Below, one piece after another: positions 18,553-27,928 of a stretch of DNA of 64,000 nucleotides. A program made the translations under genes and the position numbers. Source of the DNA: Bacteroidota bacterium (lineage in GTDB: Bacteria > Bacteroidota > Bacteroidia > Chitinophagales > Chitinophagaceae); contig JAFDYD010000018.1 in NCBI GenBank assembly GCA_018267615.1, forward strand, positions 242,278-306,277, read 5' to 3'. The notes beneath the pieces were generated by a model that saw only the letters and a program-made list of their open reading frames with translations, ran no database searches and was not told the origin of the DNA. How positions within the stretch are numbered: position 1 is the first letter of the stretch; each line of letters opens with the position of its first letter.

Positions 18553-19614
18553 TCAAAAATGATAAGTTGCTGCCAAAATAAAACTGCCGGTTGATTTTGT
18601 TGTTTCAGTTTCGTTCTTATAAAAAACTGAATTTCCTGCATTATCAAGTCTGAACTCAGGAATGATGGTCAGATTATCAACTTTGAAGTTGAATGAAAGT
18701 GTGGGAGCAAATACATTTTTGAATCCCAAATATTGATCGTCATCATTGATGTATTCACCTCTCAATGTCATTCCAAACCAGCTTGCCGGATCAAAGTTGA
18801 GATACAATGCAGCGCCCCACCATTTAGCGGTATTCCAATTGGAAGCAGTATCCTTTAAGCTCAAAGATTGCAGAGTGGCATTGAAACCTAAACTAAACTT
18901 GCTGCTAGCAGCATATGTCGCGACCAAATCACCCTGCAACAAATTTTTGTTGTCAGTTTGTTTGCCATCAACAAAATTTAAATACAGTTTGAATTTATCA
19001 TCTTTAGATCCAGTTGACAACTGAGCGATCACAGATTTTGGCATATTGGGAGCACTTCTATAATCAGTCGGATTTGCGATACCGATCATCAAAGCACTTT
19101 TTCCACCAAGACTGATATCTGCTTTAATACCTGTATGAGAGAATGGGCCATTGGTGAACATGTAACTCATACTGTAGTTTCTATTCAGATATGCATCGAG
19201 CACTTCATATCCAACATGCGTACCCCAGGTACCGAGCGTAAATTTTACGGACGCAGAAGGAGCATAGGTCACAAACAATTGCTTGATCGCAAATCTTGTG
19301 TTTGCGTCATTGTAGGCAAATTCCTCAGCTCTTGTTCCAAATCCTAAATCGGCAGTTACACTTACTTTCCCGAAGCTATGATCAGCCCTGATCGACGCCA
19401 TTCCCAATTCAAAAGAATTACTAGAATGAGTAAAACTGGTTGGACTGTTGTAAGGAAAAGTTTTAGGATTATTAAAATTAAACCGGTAGTAAGCATCTAC
19501 AGAACCGGTAATGGTCACCGGAGGCGGTGTCTTTTTTGAAGAGTCGGTACTTTGCGCAAAACTCATTGTTAAACATAATAAGCCAATACTTGTAGCTGAA
19601 AGTTTTTGTAACAT
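18553..19614 (-). CDS. Outer-membrane beta-barrel porin, BBP2/OmpL-like
   Basis: 353-residue exported beta-barrel. A signal peptide covers about residues 1-20 (GLLCLTMSFAQ), followed by a short Ser/Lys/Pro linker and alternating amphipathic strands from VTITGSVDAYYRFNF to the C-terminal GSFILAATYHF, which ends in the terminal aromatic residue expected of an outer-membrane barrel. The pattern (GMASIRADHSFGKVSVTADLG) fits the putative beta-barrel porin-2 family. It is the first gene of the minus-strand group with two ammonium transporters, suggesting that it helps ammonium or a small nitrogen compound cross the outer membrane; that link is inferred from position. Confidence 0.8.
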   Translation of the reverse strand: MLQKLSATSIGLLCLTMSFAQSTDSSKKTPPPVTITGSVDAYYRFNFNNPKTFPYNSPTSFTHSSNSFELGMASIRADHSFGKVSVTADLGFGTRAEEFAYNDANTRFAIKQLFVTYAPSASVKFTLGTWGTHVGYEVLDAYLNRNYSMSYMFTNGPFSHTGIKADISLGGKSALMIGIANPTDYRSAPNMPKSVIAQLSTGSKDDKFKLYLNFVDGKQTDNKNLLQGDLVATYAASSKFSLGFNATLQSLSLKDTASNWNTAKWWGAALYLNFDPASWFGMTLRGEYINDDDQYLGFKNVFAPTLSFNFKVDNLTIIPEFRLDNAGNSVFYKNETETTKSTGSFILAATYHF

Positions 19615-20591
19615 TGCAGTGGTTTTAAGTGTTAAAAACGGGTACAGTAATGAACTTGTTCCAGAAGTTCTGATATTGCTGTACCTTTTTATTTAAAAAA
19701 ATTTTTGTCGCTTTCTCAAATTGCTCTCATTCTTGACTTACGATCGCCCCAGTCAAAGATTGAAAAGATCCCAACTCAATTTCTCTTGCTCTAACTCCAT
19801 TTTTAAAAATGTAATTAAAAGGTCTGAGCATTCGTTGGAATGAGCCGGGGGCGAACAAGTAAAATCCCATTTGAATAGTTAAGCAGGCAAGAGTCGTTTG
19901 AAATAATTCAGCGGATAAAGGCAGGTTGCATAAATAGCTTTCAGAAGAAAGCATGCTGATATAAGCAAGTGTAATCAGGTAAATATAAATTGATATAGAT
20001 TTAAGATAAATTAGCAATTGTAATCAAAATTTTAACTAAGATAGCGACACATATCCAAAAAAAAATAATTTAATTCAAAAAATTTCGAATATAAATTATT
20101 ATAATATAATAATTATTTTATAATGAGTTAATTTATAATATATTAAAATATTAATTCGATTTTTGCCCACAAATAATAAACATATAAATTTTAAAAAAAT
20201 ATATTTATCAATTTTAATGGAATTGGTGGGATAAGAGAATGCGATTGAAATTGCCAACTCCCCGTTCGGTCGCCATACAAAAGAAAATAGATTTGTTGAG
20301 GGCGTAATCAATGCGGCGGAATAAAATGATCTCGCCGATTTAACTACAATAATAATTATCCCCAAATTGCTTTTTGAGATAACCGGAAAACGATCTTTTA
20401 ATTATTGGTATAGTAATTGTCGCGTATATCCTTTGCAAGCCCAAAAAAAATCAACCGCAATTCTCTGAAAATACGCTAGCCTGTTTAAAACTCTTTTGAT
20501 AGATTTTTGAATTTTTAACGTAATTTCCGATGTTGCTACTCACGATCTGCACCTTTCAAGCTGATTTTTTTCCAAAAAATAATTGTAATCA
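19615..20591. other. Gene-free AT-rich intergenic region, 977 bp
   Basis: No intact gene can be supported. Two minus-strand frames (19727-20017 and 20099-20365) are low-complexity, lack family similarity and have AT-driven composition. A plus-strand stretch around 20240-20400 reads as protein-like with an in-frame stop (AIEIANSPFGRHTKENRF, then VEGVINAAE, stop), possibly a decayed gene remnant. The region must also hold the divergent promoters of the porin and of the transglutaminase-like gene, neither of which was identified with confidence. Confidence 0.6.
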
Positions 20592-21494
20592 ATGAAGCGC
20601 ATCTTCAGAAATCTCTACTTTCTGACATTCCTTAATGGATTCCTGCTAGCAACCCTGTTCTATTTTAAAATGGAAGGCAATTATGAACGGGAGCTCTTCG
20701 CAGCAATTCAATCCAACATCGACAGCAAAATAAACTTAAAAGATAATGATGATTCTGTTGTTGTAAATGTAATGCACGCATGCAATGAATTACTCACCAG
20801 CAGATCGGCGATATTCACGAATCAAACGCTTGATGGTTTTAAAGTTGACCTGCTTCAACCAACATCAATCGATCTTATGACTGCCAAAGGCGCTTGCGGA
20901 AGTTATTCTTTAGTTCTTGCGAGAACTCTTGAAAATTATAAATTTCCCGTACGAATCGCGCAGATGAAAGTCAACGGAGTATTTGCGGCACATAATATCG
21001 TTGAAGTTAAAACCAATTCGGGTTGGGCCGTTTTGGATCCTTTGTTCAACGTATACTTCATTAGACCCGATAAAACACTTGCAAGTTTCCAGGATGTGAA
21101 AAACAATTGGAATTATTACAAAGATCAATTGCCGCCAAATTATAACATGAATTACAAATATGAAGATGTCAGGTATTCTAATTGGGGGAAAATTCCATTC
21201 GTCCTGCCTGCTATCAAAAAAATTCTCGATTTAGTTTTAGGAAAAGAAAGGGCAGATACAATATCAATGCGGATTTATTTTTTGAGAATGTACGATTTGT
21301 ATTTTTATATCCTGTTAGGCCTTTACCTTCCTGTAGCTATTTTTATAGTACGGAAATTAATTAAAACGAAAGTTTTTCCACAACCCAATATTCCAATTAC
21401 GCCCTCAAATATCATCAAATATGCAAGGGCACGTATTGCAAATAAGACTATCCCGAATACGATCGGCAGACCTGGTTCAGGTTCACTTTCCTGA
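20592..21494 (+). CDS. Membrane-anchored transglutaminase-like protein
   Basis: 300-residue protein with a hydrophobic N-terminal segment (residues 8-25, FLTFLNGFLLATLFYF), a soluble middle, and a second hydrophobic segment near 238-255 (YFYILLGLYLPVAIFIV). The middle carries the cysteine-histidine-aspartate order of the transglutaminase fold: C102 in KGACGSYS, H134 in AAHNIVEV and D149 in AVLDPLF. The catalytic domain would probably sit on the outer side of the inner membrane. The substrate is unknown; relatives act as peptidases, amidases or cross-linking enzymes. It precedes the polysaccharide cluster on the same strand with a gap of about 150 bp, so a link to envelope biogenesis is possible. 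Confidence 0.65.
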   Translation: MKRIFRNLYFLTFLNGFLLATLFYFKMEGNYERELFAAIQSNIDSKINLKDNDDSVVVNVMHACNELLTSRSAIFTNQTLDGFKVDLLQPTSIDLMTAKGACGSYSLVLARTLENYKFPVRIAQMKVNGVFAAHNIVEVKTNSGWAVLDPLFNVYFIRPDKTLASFQDVKNNWNYYKDQLPPNYNMNYKYEDVRYSNWGKIPFVLPAIKKILDLVLGKERADTISMRIYFLRMYDLYFYILLGLYLPVAIFIVRKLIKTKVFPQPNIPITPSNIIKYARARIANKTIPNTIGRPGSGSLS

Positions 21495-21650
21495 AAGCAT
21501 AATCTCAAGCGAACATTTTTTTTAATTTAGTCCTGCTACGAATATTTTATAGCGAACGAACATTTATAAATGTGGCGGATCTTTTATAATACTCTCCCTC
21601 CCAGATAGTTTCACTTTGTCTATATTTGAATGCTAAAATCAATCTTGATG

Positions 21651-22622
21651 TTGAAAGTAGGAGTTTTCGGAACAGGTCATCTCGGAAAATTTCATTTAAA
21701 TAATTGGAAAGAAATAAAATCGGCCAAAGTAGTTGGCTTTTATGACCCAGACGACGCCATTGCCAATGATGTTATAGAAAAATATCAAATAGAACGTTAT
21801 CCAAATCCCGAGTCACTCATTGCTACCTGCGATATAGCGGATATAATTGCACCTACAAATTTTCATTTTGAACTCTGTGAGAAAGCGATCCGCCAAGGCA
21901 AGCATATATTCGTTGAAAAGCCGCTCGCCAATACAATGCATGAGGCCAGGGAACTTGTGAAACTGGTAAAAGAATCCAAAATAAAATTGCAGGTGGGACA
22001 TGTGGAAAGATTCAATCCCGCATTTCTAGCTGTTGCATCGATGTCATTGTACCCGATGTTTATTGAGGTTCATCGTCTGGCTCAATTTAATCCACGCGGC
22101 ACCGAAGTGAGCGTCATTCTCGATTTAATGATTCATGACATTGACATTATTTTAAGTATCGTCAAAAGTGAGGTCAAAAATATAGCAGCAAGCGGCGTAG
22201 CGGTCATGACCGAAACGCCTGATATCGCCAATGTCAGAATTGAATTCAACAACGGATGTGTTGCCAATTTGACTTCAAGCAGAATTTCTATGAAGAAAAT
22301 GAGGAAGATGAGATTGTTCCAGAAAGATGCATATATAGGAATCGATTTCCTCAATAAAAAAACAGAAATTATCAAATTAAAAACATCTTCAGAAGAAGAT
22401 AATTTTTCATTTGATCTGGATACGATTAACGGCAAAAAAACAATTTCAATTATTCAACCACAGGTACCAGAAGTAAATGCGATAAAACTGGAACTCGAAA
22501 AATTTTGCGAATCAATTATCGACGATACAATTCCCGTCGTTTCTGAATTGGACGGATATCGTGCGATGGATATTGCTCATCAGATTCTGCAAAAAATAAA
22601 ACACAATACCATCAATACCTGA
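21651..22622 (+). CDS. Gfo/Idh/MocA-family NAD(P)-dependent sugar oxidoreductase
   Basis: Nucleotide-binding oxidoreductase of 323 residues from the ATG at 21651 (MLKVGVFGTGHLGKFHL); a frame seven codons longer starts at 21630. The Rossmann motif GVFGTGHLGKFH is at the N-terminus, and the family signature EKPLANTMHEAREL with the catalytic lysine lies near residue 90. A second conserved stretch, DLMIHDIDIIL, is near 165. The family oxidises or isomerises sugars and sugar nucleotides. The gene ends 7 bp before the phosphoglycosyl transferase gene, so it probably makes or modifies a sugar nucleotide for the polysaccharide cluster. Exact substrate cannot be read from sequence. Confidence 0.82.
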   Translation: MKVGVFGTGHLGKFHLNNWKEIKSAKVVGFYDPDDAIANDVIEKYQIERYPNPESLIATCDIADIIAPTNFHFELCEKAIRQGKHIFVEKPLANTMHEARELVKLVKESKIKLQVGHVERFNPAFLAVASMSLYPMFIEVHRLAQFNPRGTEVSVILDLMIHDIDIILSIVKSEVKNIAASGVAVMTETPDIANVRIEFNNGCVANLTSSRISMKKMRKMRLFQKDAYIGIDFLNKKTEIIKLKTSSEEDNFSFDLDTINGKKTISIIQPQVPEVNAIKLELEKFCESIIDDTIPVVSELDGYRAMDIAHQILQKIKHNTINT

Positions 22623-22629
22623 GGACCTC

Positions 22630-24048
22630 ATGATGGCTTTAAAAAAGATTCATATAAGCTGGTATGTTTTTAGCGATTACATTGCGGCCATCATGTCCTG
22701 GATCATTCTTTATTTCACCCGCCGTATACTGTTATCAGAAATCATTTTTAGAAATCATCAACTCTATTTGAATAATCGTTTTTGGATGGGGATAATTCTT
22801 GTCCCGCTTTGCTGGCTGATTTTTTATGGGATGGTTGGATCATATCATTCGGTTTATAAAAAATCAAGATTAAATGAATTCACCGTCACAGCAATTTGTA
22901 GTATCATCGGATGTACAGTGTTGTTTTTTTCAATCGTCATCAACGATCCGCAAACCGACTATCGTTATTATTACAAAGCATTTTTTACTTTTCTATTCAT
23001 GCAGTTTATTCTCACCTGGATTGGACGGTGGATCATCTTAAACATCACGAAGAAGCAACTCAGGACAGGGAAAGTCAGTTTCAATATGCTTCTTGTTGGA
23101 GATGGTGCAGTGGCATCAAAAATATATAAGGACAGTCATAGCGGTTTAAAAACTGGCGGATATCAATATGTCGGATACCTCAGCAATGGCAACAATCCAA
23201 AACATAATATCGAAAAATACCTTCCGCCGCTGGGGTTTGTTTCCGATATGGAACAAGTATTAGAAGATAATAATATTGAATTGGTAGTAATTGCTTTGGA
23301 GAGTGCAGAAAAGCCGCATGTTGAAAAAATTATTGAAAGACTCAGCGAAAAAAATGTGGATGTGAAAATAGTACCGGACGTATTGGATATACTTTCTGGT
23401 TCCGTCAAAACCAACAATGTGTACGGAGCAGTTTTATCCGACATTCACACTGGCCTAATTCCAGAATGGCAACAAAATATAAAACGATTGCTGGATGTTG
23501 TCATTTCCATTCTCGGCCTCTTGCTGTTTTCTCCTTTATTGATTTATGCTTCGTTGCGCGTAAAATTTTCTTCTGCCGGCCCCGTTATATATTCGCAAGA
23601 ACGAATCGGTTTTAAAGGGAGAAAATTCAAGATTTACAAATTACGCTCTATGGTAAATGATGCGGAAAAAAATGGCCCCGCTTTATCATCGGCAAAAGAT
23701 GAACGCATAACTTCCTGGGGAAAAATAATGAGAAAATGGCGAATAGATGAACTCCCGCAATTGTGGAATATTTTGAAAGGCGAAATGAGCCTGGTTGGCC
23801 CTCGGCCAGAGAGAGATTATTATATCGAACAAATTGTGTCGAAGGCTCCTTATTTTCGATACTTACTAAAAGTAAAACCGGGACTTACTTCCTGGGGTAT
23901 GGTGCAATTTGGTTACGCGGAAAATATAGAGCAGATGATCGAGCGTCTAAAATATGATCTTGTATATATCGAAAACATTTCTCTTGCACTCGATCTTAAA
24001 ATAATGATGCATACTTTAATTACCATTTTTAAAGGGAAAGGCAGATAA
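22630..24048 (+). CDS. Polyprenyl glycosylphosphotransferase (WcaJ-like initiating transferase)
   Basis: Integral membrane enzyme that starts exopolysaccharide or O-antigen repeat units by moving a sugar-1-phosphate onto undecaprenyl phosphate. Residues about 10-140 contain four or five hydrophobic helices, about 145-270 form a CoA-binding-like domain (MLLVGDGAVASKIY), and the C-terminal bacterial sugar-transferase domain starts with KRLLDVVISILGLLLF near residue 285. That domain holds SQERIGFKGRKFKIYKLRSM, WRIDELPQLWNI and GEMSLVGPRPER, the catalytic signature. Length (472) fits the WcaJ/CpsE type. First committed enzyme of the cluster. The donor (glucose or galactose) is not determined. Confidence 0.9.
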   Translation: MMALKKIHISWYVFSDYIAAIMSWIILYFTRRILLSEIIFRNHQLYLNNRFWMGIILVPLCWLIFYGMVGSYHSVYKKSRLNEFTVTAICSIIGCTVLFFSIVINDPQTDYRYYYKAFFTFLFMQFILTWIGRWIILNITKKQLRTGKVSFNMLLVGDGAVASKIYKDSHSGLKTGGYQYVGYLSNGNNPKHNIEKYLPPLGFVSDMEQVLEDNNIELVVIALESAEKPHVEKIIERLSEKNVDVKIVPDVLDILSGSVKTNNVYGAVLSDIHTGLIPEWQQNIKRLLDVVISILGLLLFSPLLIYASLRVKFSSAGPVIYSQERIGFKGRKFKIYKLRSMVNDAEKNGPALSSAKDERITSWGKIMRKWRIDELPQLWNILKGEMSLVGPRPERDYYIEQIVSKAPYFRYLLKVKPGLTSWGMVQFGYAENIEQMIERLKYDLVYIENISLALDLKIMMHTLITIFKGKGR

Positions 24049-24053
24049 TTCAA

Positions 24054-26921
24054 ATGATAAAAAAATTACTCCTGTGTATTGCCTTACTCGCACCCGCGTT
24101 TGTCCGCGCGCAAAATTACTGGCAACAGGAAGTCAATTATACTATTGATGTTTCGCTAAATGATGTGGAACATAGCATTACTGGTTTCATAAAAATGCGC
24201 TATATCAACCACTCTCCTGATTCACTTTCTTTTATTTGGTTTCATGTATGGCCGAATGCTTATAAAAGCGATAGAACCGCATTTAGTGATCAGTTGTTAG
24301 AAAAAAATCGAACTGATTTCTATTTTTCAAATCAAGAAGATAAGGGATACATTAACCGGCTTGATTTCAGAGTGAATGGAGCTATCGCTAAAACAGAAGA
24401 TCATCCGCAGTACACAGATATCATAAAACTTATCCTGCCTCATTCGCTCGCACCTGGCGATTCGATCAATATAACGACGCCATTTTTTGAAAAACTACCT
24501 TTTAATTTTTCGCGGGGCGGTCATGTAAAACAGAGTTATCAATTGACACAATGGTATCCGAAACCGGCAGTGTATGATCGTCACGGCTGGCATCCTATTC
24601 CTTATCTCGACCAGGGAGAATTTTATAGTGAATTTGGAAACTACGATGTAAGAATTACTGTCGGGAAAAATTATGTCGTTGCAGCCACCGGCGAATTACA
24701 GGATGAAGATGAAAAAAAGTGGATGATTAGCAAAGGACTAAATCCGTTGCCGCCCATTCAAAAATCATCACCACAAAAAAAATATCGGTCAAACAACAAG
24801 AAACCAGCAAACAAAATTACGGCGACGGCTCCTTCAAATCAGCATGAAGAAACAAAGACGTTACGGTATACGCAAAATCAAATTCATGATTTCGCGTGGT
24901 TTGCAGATAAATCTCTTATAGTAAAGCATGATACCGCACAGCTCGCTTCAGGCAAAATCATCAGCGTGTATAGTTTTTATACTCCATCTGAAACAAGAAT
25001 TTGGGCAAACAGCGTTGGATTTATCAAAAATGCAATTCGATTTTATTCCTCAGCAGTGGGTGAATATCCATATTCCACGATGAGTCTTGTAGAAATAAAG
25101 GGAGGTGATGCCGGAGGGATGGAATATCCTACCATCGCTTCGATATCTCCAATGCAAAGTGAAAAGGCGCTTGACCTGGTTACCTTTCATGAAACAGGTC
25201 ACCAATGGTTTTATGGCGCGCTCGGTTCCAACGAAAGAAAATATCCTTGGCTGGATGAAGGCGTTACTTCTTATTATGAAAAAAAATACCAGGCAAAAAA
25301 ATATCCAAATACAAATTCAGGAAAAGGTTGGTTGCAAAATAAATTCCCCGACGACTGGGATAAATTATCGCTTTCCATTATTGAGAAGGAAAAATCGGAT
25401 CAACCCATCTCCACTGAGTCAGAAGAATTCACTGAAACCAACTATGATCTTATCGCATACGACAAAGCTTCATTCTGGGTAAAGCAACTTGAAGACAGCC
25501 TGGGCCCTCACCTGTTTGATAGCTGTATGCATCATTATTTCGAGACATGGAAATTCAAACATCCAGACACCGAAAGTTTACAATCCTCATTTGAAGCTAT
25601 CTCCAATAAAAAATTGAATACTCAATTTGAATTATTAAATAAAAAAGGTTCATTAACACCTGTCGCGAAACAAAAAAAAATAAAGCCCGCTTTTTTATTC
25701 TCTTTTAAAAACACAGACCGGTTTAATTATGTAAATATTGGTCCGGCAGCAGGCTACAATCTTTATGATAAATTCATGATTGGGGCGATCATCAATAACT
25801 ATAATTTACCCAGAAACAATTTTGAATTTATATTAGCTCCATTATACTCAACACAAAGCAAACAATTAAAAGGTTTGGGTAATATCAGTTACTCCTGGCA
25901 TCCTGATGCGCGCTTTCAAAAAATAAGTGTCGGTGTGAATGGAGCCGCATTTTCTACAAATGCAGCGACTGATACAAACAATAATAGAGTTTACGAAAAT
26001 TTTTCCAAAATAGTTCCATATATACGGTTGATATTTAAAAACAAATCGGCCGGAAGTTCACTAGAGAAATGGATCGATTTCAGAACTTTTATCATCAGCG
26101 AAAAAAAATTCGACAAATATATCTTGAGCGTCGCAGATTCAAACTTACACCCAACTGCCGCTAAAATCAGCAATCGCTATCTGAACCAGCTAACCTTTAA
26201 TATCTCGAACGCCAGAATACTTTATCCATACAATGTTCAGCTCCAGTTGCAACAAAGCGATGCATTTTACAGGCTAAATCTTACAGGAAATTATTTTTTC
26301 AATTATGACAACGAGGGAGGCATGAATGTGCGATTTTTTGCCGCGAAATTTGGACAGTGGAGTAATAAAAACACTACAGACTTATCCCGATATGAACCAA
26401 AATTATTAGGGGTCACGGGTGAAGAAGACTATACGTATAGCAGTTATTTTTTAGGAAGAACCGCATCATATGCGGTGGAAGGTTCTTCTTTAAAAAATAG
26501 CGGGTTAGCTGCTCAACAGATAATGATACGGGATGGCGGACTAAAACTAAGAATTGATCAATACGATTTTCTACAAGGAAGATCCAACAACTGGGTTGCG
26601 GCCTTAAACTTCAATTCAACCCTGCCGAATCATTTGTTTCCTGTAAAAATTCCTATCAGATTATTTTTCGACGTTGGTACTTATGCGGAAGCATGGAAAA
26701 TAAATTCTTTAACAAGCAGGTTTTTATACGTTGGGGGATTTCAATTATCGTTATTTGAAAATATTCTCAATATCTATGTTCCGGTTATTTATAGCAGCGA
26801 CTTCAGTAACCAATTGAAAACAATTCCAACGCAAAACACATTTTGGAAAAGAATTACATTCAGCATAGATATACAGAATTTCGATACAAAAAAAATTATG
26901 CAAAAAATAATTTCCCATTGA
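24054..26921 (+). CDS. M1-family (aminopeptidase N-like) exported metallopeptidase
   Basis: 955-residue protein with a signal peptide (MIKKLLLCIALLAPAFVRAQ). The gluzincin site is complete: HETGH at 379-383 and third ligand E402 in LDEGVTSYYE, with the canonical 18-residue spacing, and the exopeptidase motif appears as GGDAGGMEYP near 350. A long C-terminal region (about 540-955) is rich in beta-strand-like stretches and ends in FDTKKIMQKIISH. It sits inside the polysaccharide cluster, five bp after the glycosylphosphotransferase gene, and its stop overlaps the next start by one base (TGATG), suggesting translational coupling. No obvious role in polysaccharide synthesis; it may simply share the transcript. 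Confidence 0.85.
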   Translation: MIKKLLLCIALLAPAFVRAQNYWQQEVNYTIDVSLNDVEHSITGFIKMRYINHSPDSLSFIWFHVWPNAYKSDRTAFSDQLLEKNRTDFYFSNQEDKGYINRLDFRVNGAIAKTEDHPQYTDIIKLILPHSLAPGDSINITTPFFEKLPFNFSRGGHVKQSYQLTQWYPKPAVYDRHGWHPIPYLDQGEFYSEFGNYDVRITVGKNYVVAATGELQDEDEKKWMISKGLNPLPPIQKSSPQKKYRSNNKKPANKITATAPSNQHEETKTLRYTQNQIHDFAWFADKSLIVKHDTAQLASGKIISVYSFYTPSETRIWANSVGFIKNAIRFYSSAVGEYPYSTMSLVEIKGGDAGGMEYPTIASISPMQSEKALDLVTFHETGHQWFYGALGSNERKYPWLDEGVTSYYEKKYQAKKYPNTNSGKGWLQNKFPDDWDKLSLSIIEKEKSDQPISTESEEFTETNYDLIAYDKASFWVKQLEDSLGPHLFDSCMHHYFETWKFKHPDTESLQSSFEAISNKKLNTQFELLNKKGSLTPVAKQKKIKPAFLFSFKNTDRFNYVNIGPAAGYNLYDKFMIGAIINNYNLPRNNFEFILAPLYSTQSKQLKGLGNISYSWHPDARFQKISVGVNGAAFSTNAATDTNNNRVYENFSKIVPYIRLIFKNKSAGSSLEKWIDFRTFIISEKKFDKYILSVADSNLHPTAAKISNRYLNQLTFNISNARILYPYNVQLQLQQSDAFYRLNLTGNYFFNYDNEGGMNVRFFAAKFGQWSNKNTTDLSRYEPKLLGVTGEEDYTYSSYFLGRTASYAVEGSSLKNSGLAAQQIMIRDGGLKLRIDQYDFLQGRSNNWVAALNFNSTLPNHLFPVKIPIRLFFDVGTYAEAWKINSLTSRFLYVGGFQLSLFENILNIYVPVIYSSDFSNQLKTIPTQNTFWKRITFSIDIQNFDTKKIMQKIISH

Positions 26922-27835
26922 TGAGCGATAGTTACAATATAAATTATGTGCGGCATGAATCTATCGATCAGGAGAAATGGGATCGCTGTATTGCTCATTC
27001 AAATAATGAACTCATCTATGGATATTCCACATTTCTGAATCACATGGCTAAAAATTGGGATGGACTGATATTGGATGACTACGACGCAGTGATGCCATTA
27101 ACATGGAACCAGAAATGGGGAATAAAATATTTATATCAGCCGCCGCTAACCCAACAATTGGGAATTTTTTCTTCGAAAGGCATTCACGAGTCATTAATAT
27201 CCGCATTCATCAAAAAAATAAATTCAAATTTTAAATTCGCGGAGATTTTTTTCAACTATTCCAATCCACATCCATTATTTAAACCGCATGATAACTACAT
27301 CCTGAACGTAGAAAAGCCGTACATCGAGTTGGCTGCTAATTACAAAAAAGATCTTCAAAAAAATCTAAAACGATCTTCCCGGTTTCAACTGAATTATACA
27401 GCAACATACGACCTACTAAAAGCTCTGAGGCTTCACCAGGAAAAATATAAACACACGACACCGCATACACGAAGTAAAGACTATGCTAATTTCGAAAAAC
27501 TCTGTATCGATCTCGCTAAAAAAAAAGAAATATTGACAAGAGCAGTCCTCGATGAAAATAATTATTTACTCTCTGTAGCAGTTTTATTAAAAAAAAATAC
27601 CAGAATCTATCTCATCGAAACTTCAACTACAGACGAGGGCCGAAAAATGCAGGCACACCATTTTCTCTTAGACGCAATGATCAGGGAGTTTGCCGGAATG
27701 AACTTGACGATAGACTTTGTTGGATCGGATATTTCAGGGATTGCAGACTTCTATAAAAATTTCAACCCCTCGAACCAGTCTTACTTTTTTTATTATCATA
27801 ATGAGCTTCCGTGGCCATTGAAATACTTTAAATAA
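26921..27835 (+). CDS. GNAT/FemAB-type acyl- or aminoacyltransferase
   Basis: 304-residue protein without membrane segments. The C-terminal half resembles the acetyltransferase fold used in BioF2/FemAB-like proteins (LSVAVLLKKNTRIYLIETS, then KMQAHHFLLDAMIREFA, then DFVGSDISGIADFYKNF). The ATG at 26921 overlaps the preceding stop; an upstream extension to 26843 would overlap the peptidase gene by 79 bp and is not needed. In polysaccharide clusters such enzymes often acylate a sugar amine. Substrate unknown. Followed after 93 bp by the UDP-galactopyranose mutase gene. Confidence 0.65.
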   Translation: MSDSYNINYVRHESIDQEKWDRCIAHSNNELIYGYSTFLNHMAKNWDGLILDDYDAVMPLTWNQKWGIKYLYQPPLTQQLGIFSSKGIHESLISAFIKKINSNFKFAEIFFNYSNPHPLFKPHDNYILNVEKPYIELAANYKKDLQKNLKRSSRFQLNYTATYDLLKALRLHQEKYKHTTPHTRSKDYANFEKLCIDLAKKKEILTRAVLDENNYLLSVAVLLKKNTRIYLIETSTTDEGRKMQAHHFLLDAMIREFAGMNLTIDFVGSDISGIADFYKNFNPSNQSYFFYYHNELPWPLKYFK

Positions 27836-27928
27836 AAAAATCTTCACCAACAATTATTCAATTCAAAAGATGGCATCTTACAAAACTTATTTTACTATTT
27901 TAATAACTTTGATTCAATAAAATCATAC

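Noticed and set aside
19727..20365. Two minus-strand frames in the 977-bp gap
   Set aside because: Low-complexity, AT-rich and without recognisable motifs or ribosome-entry context; not enough to call genes.
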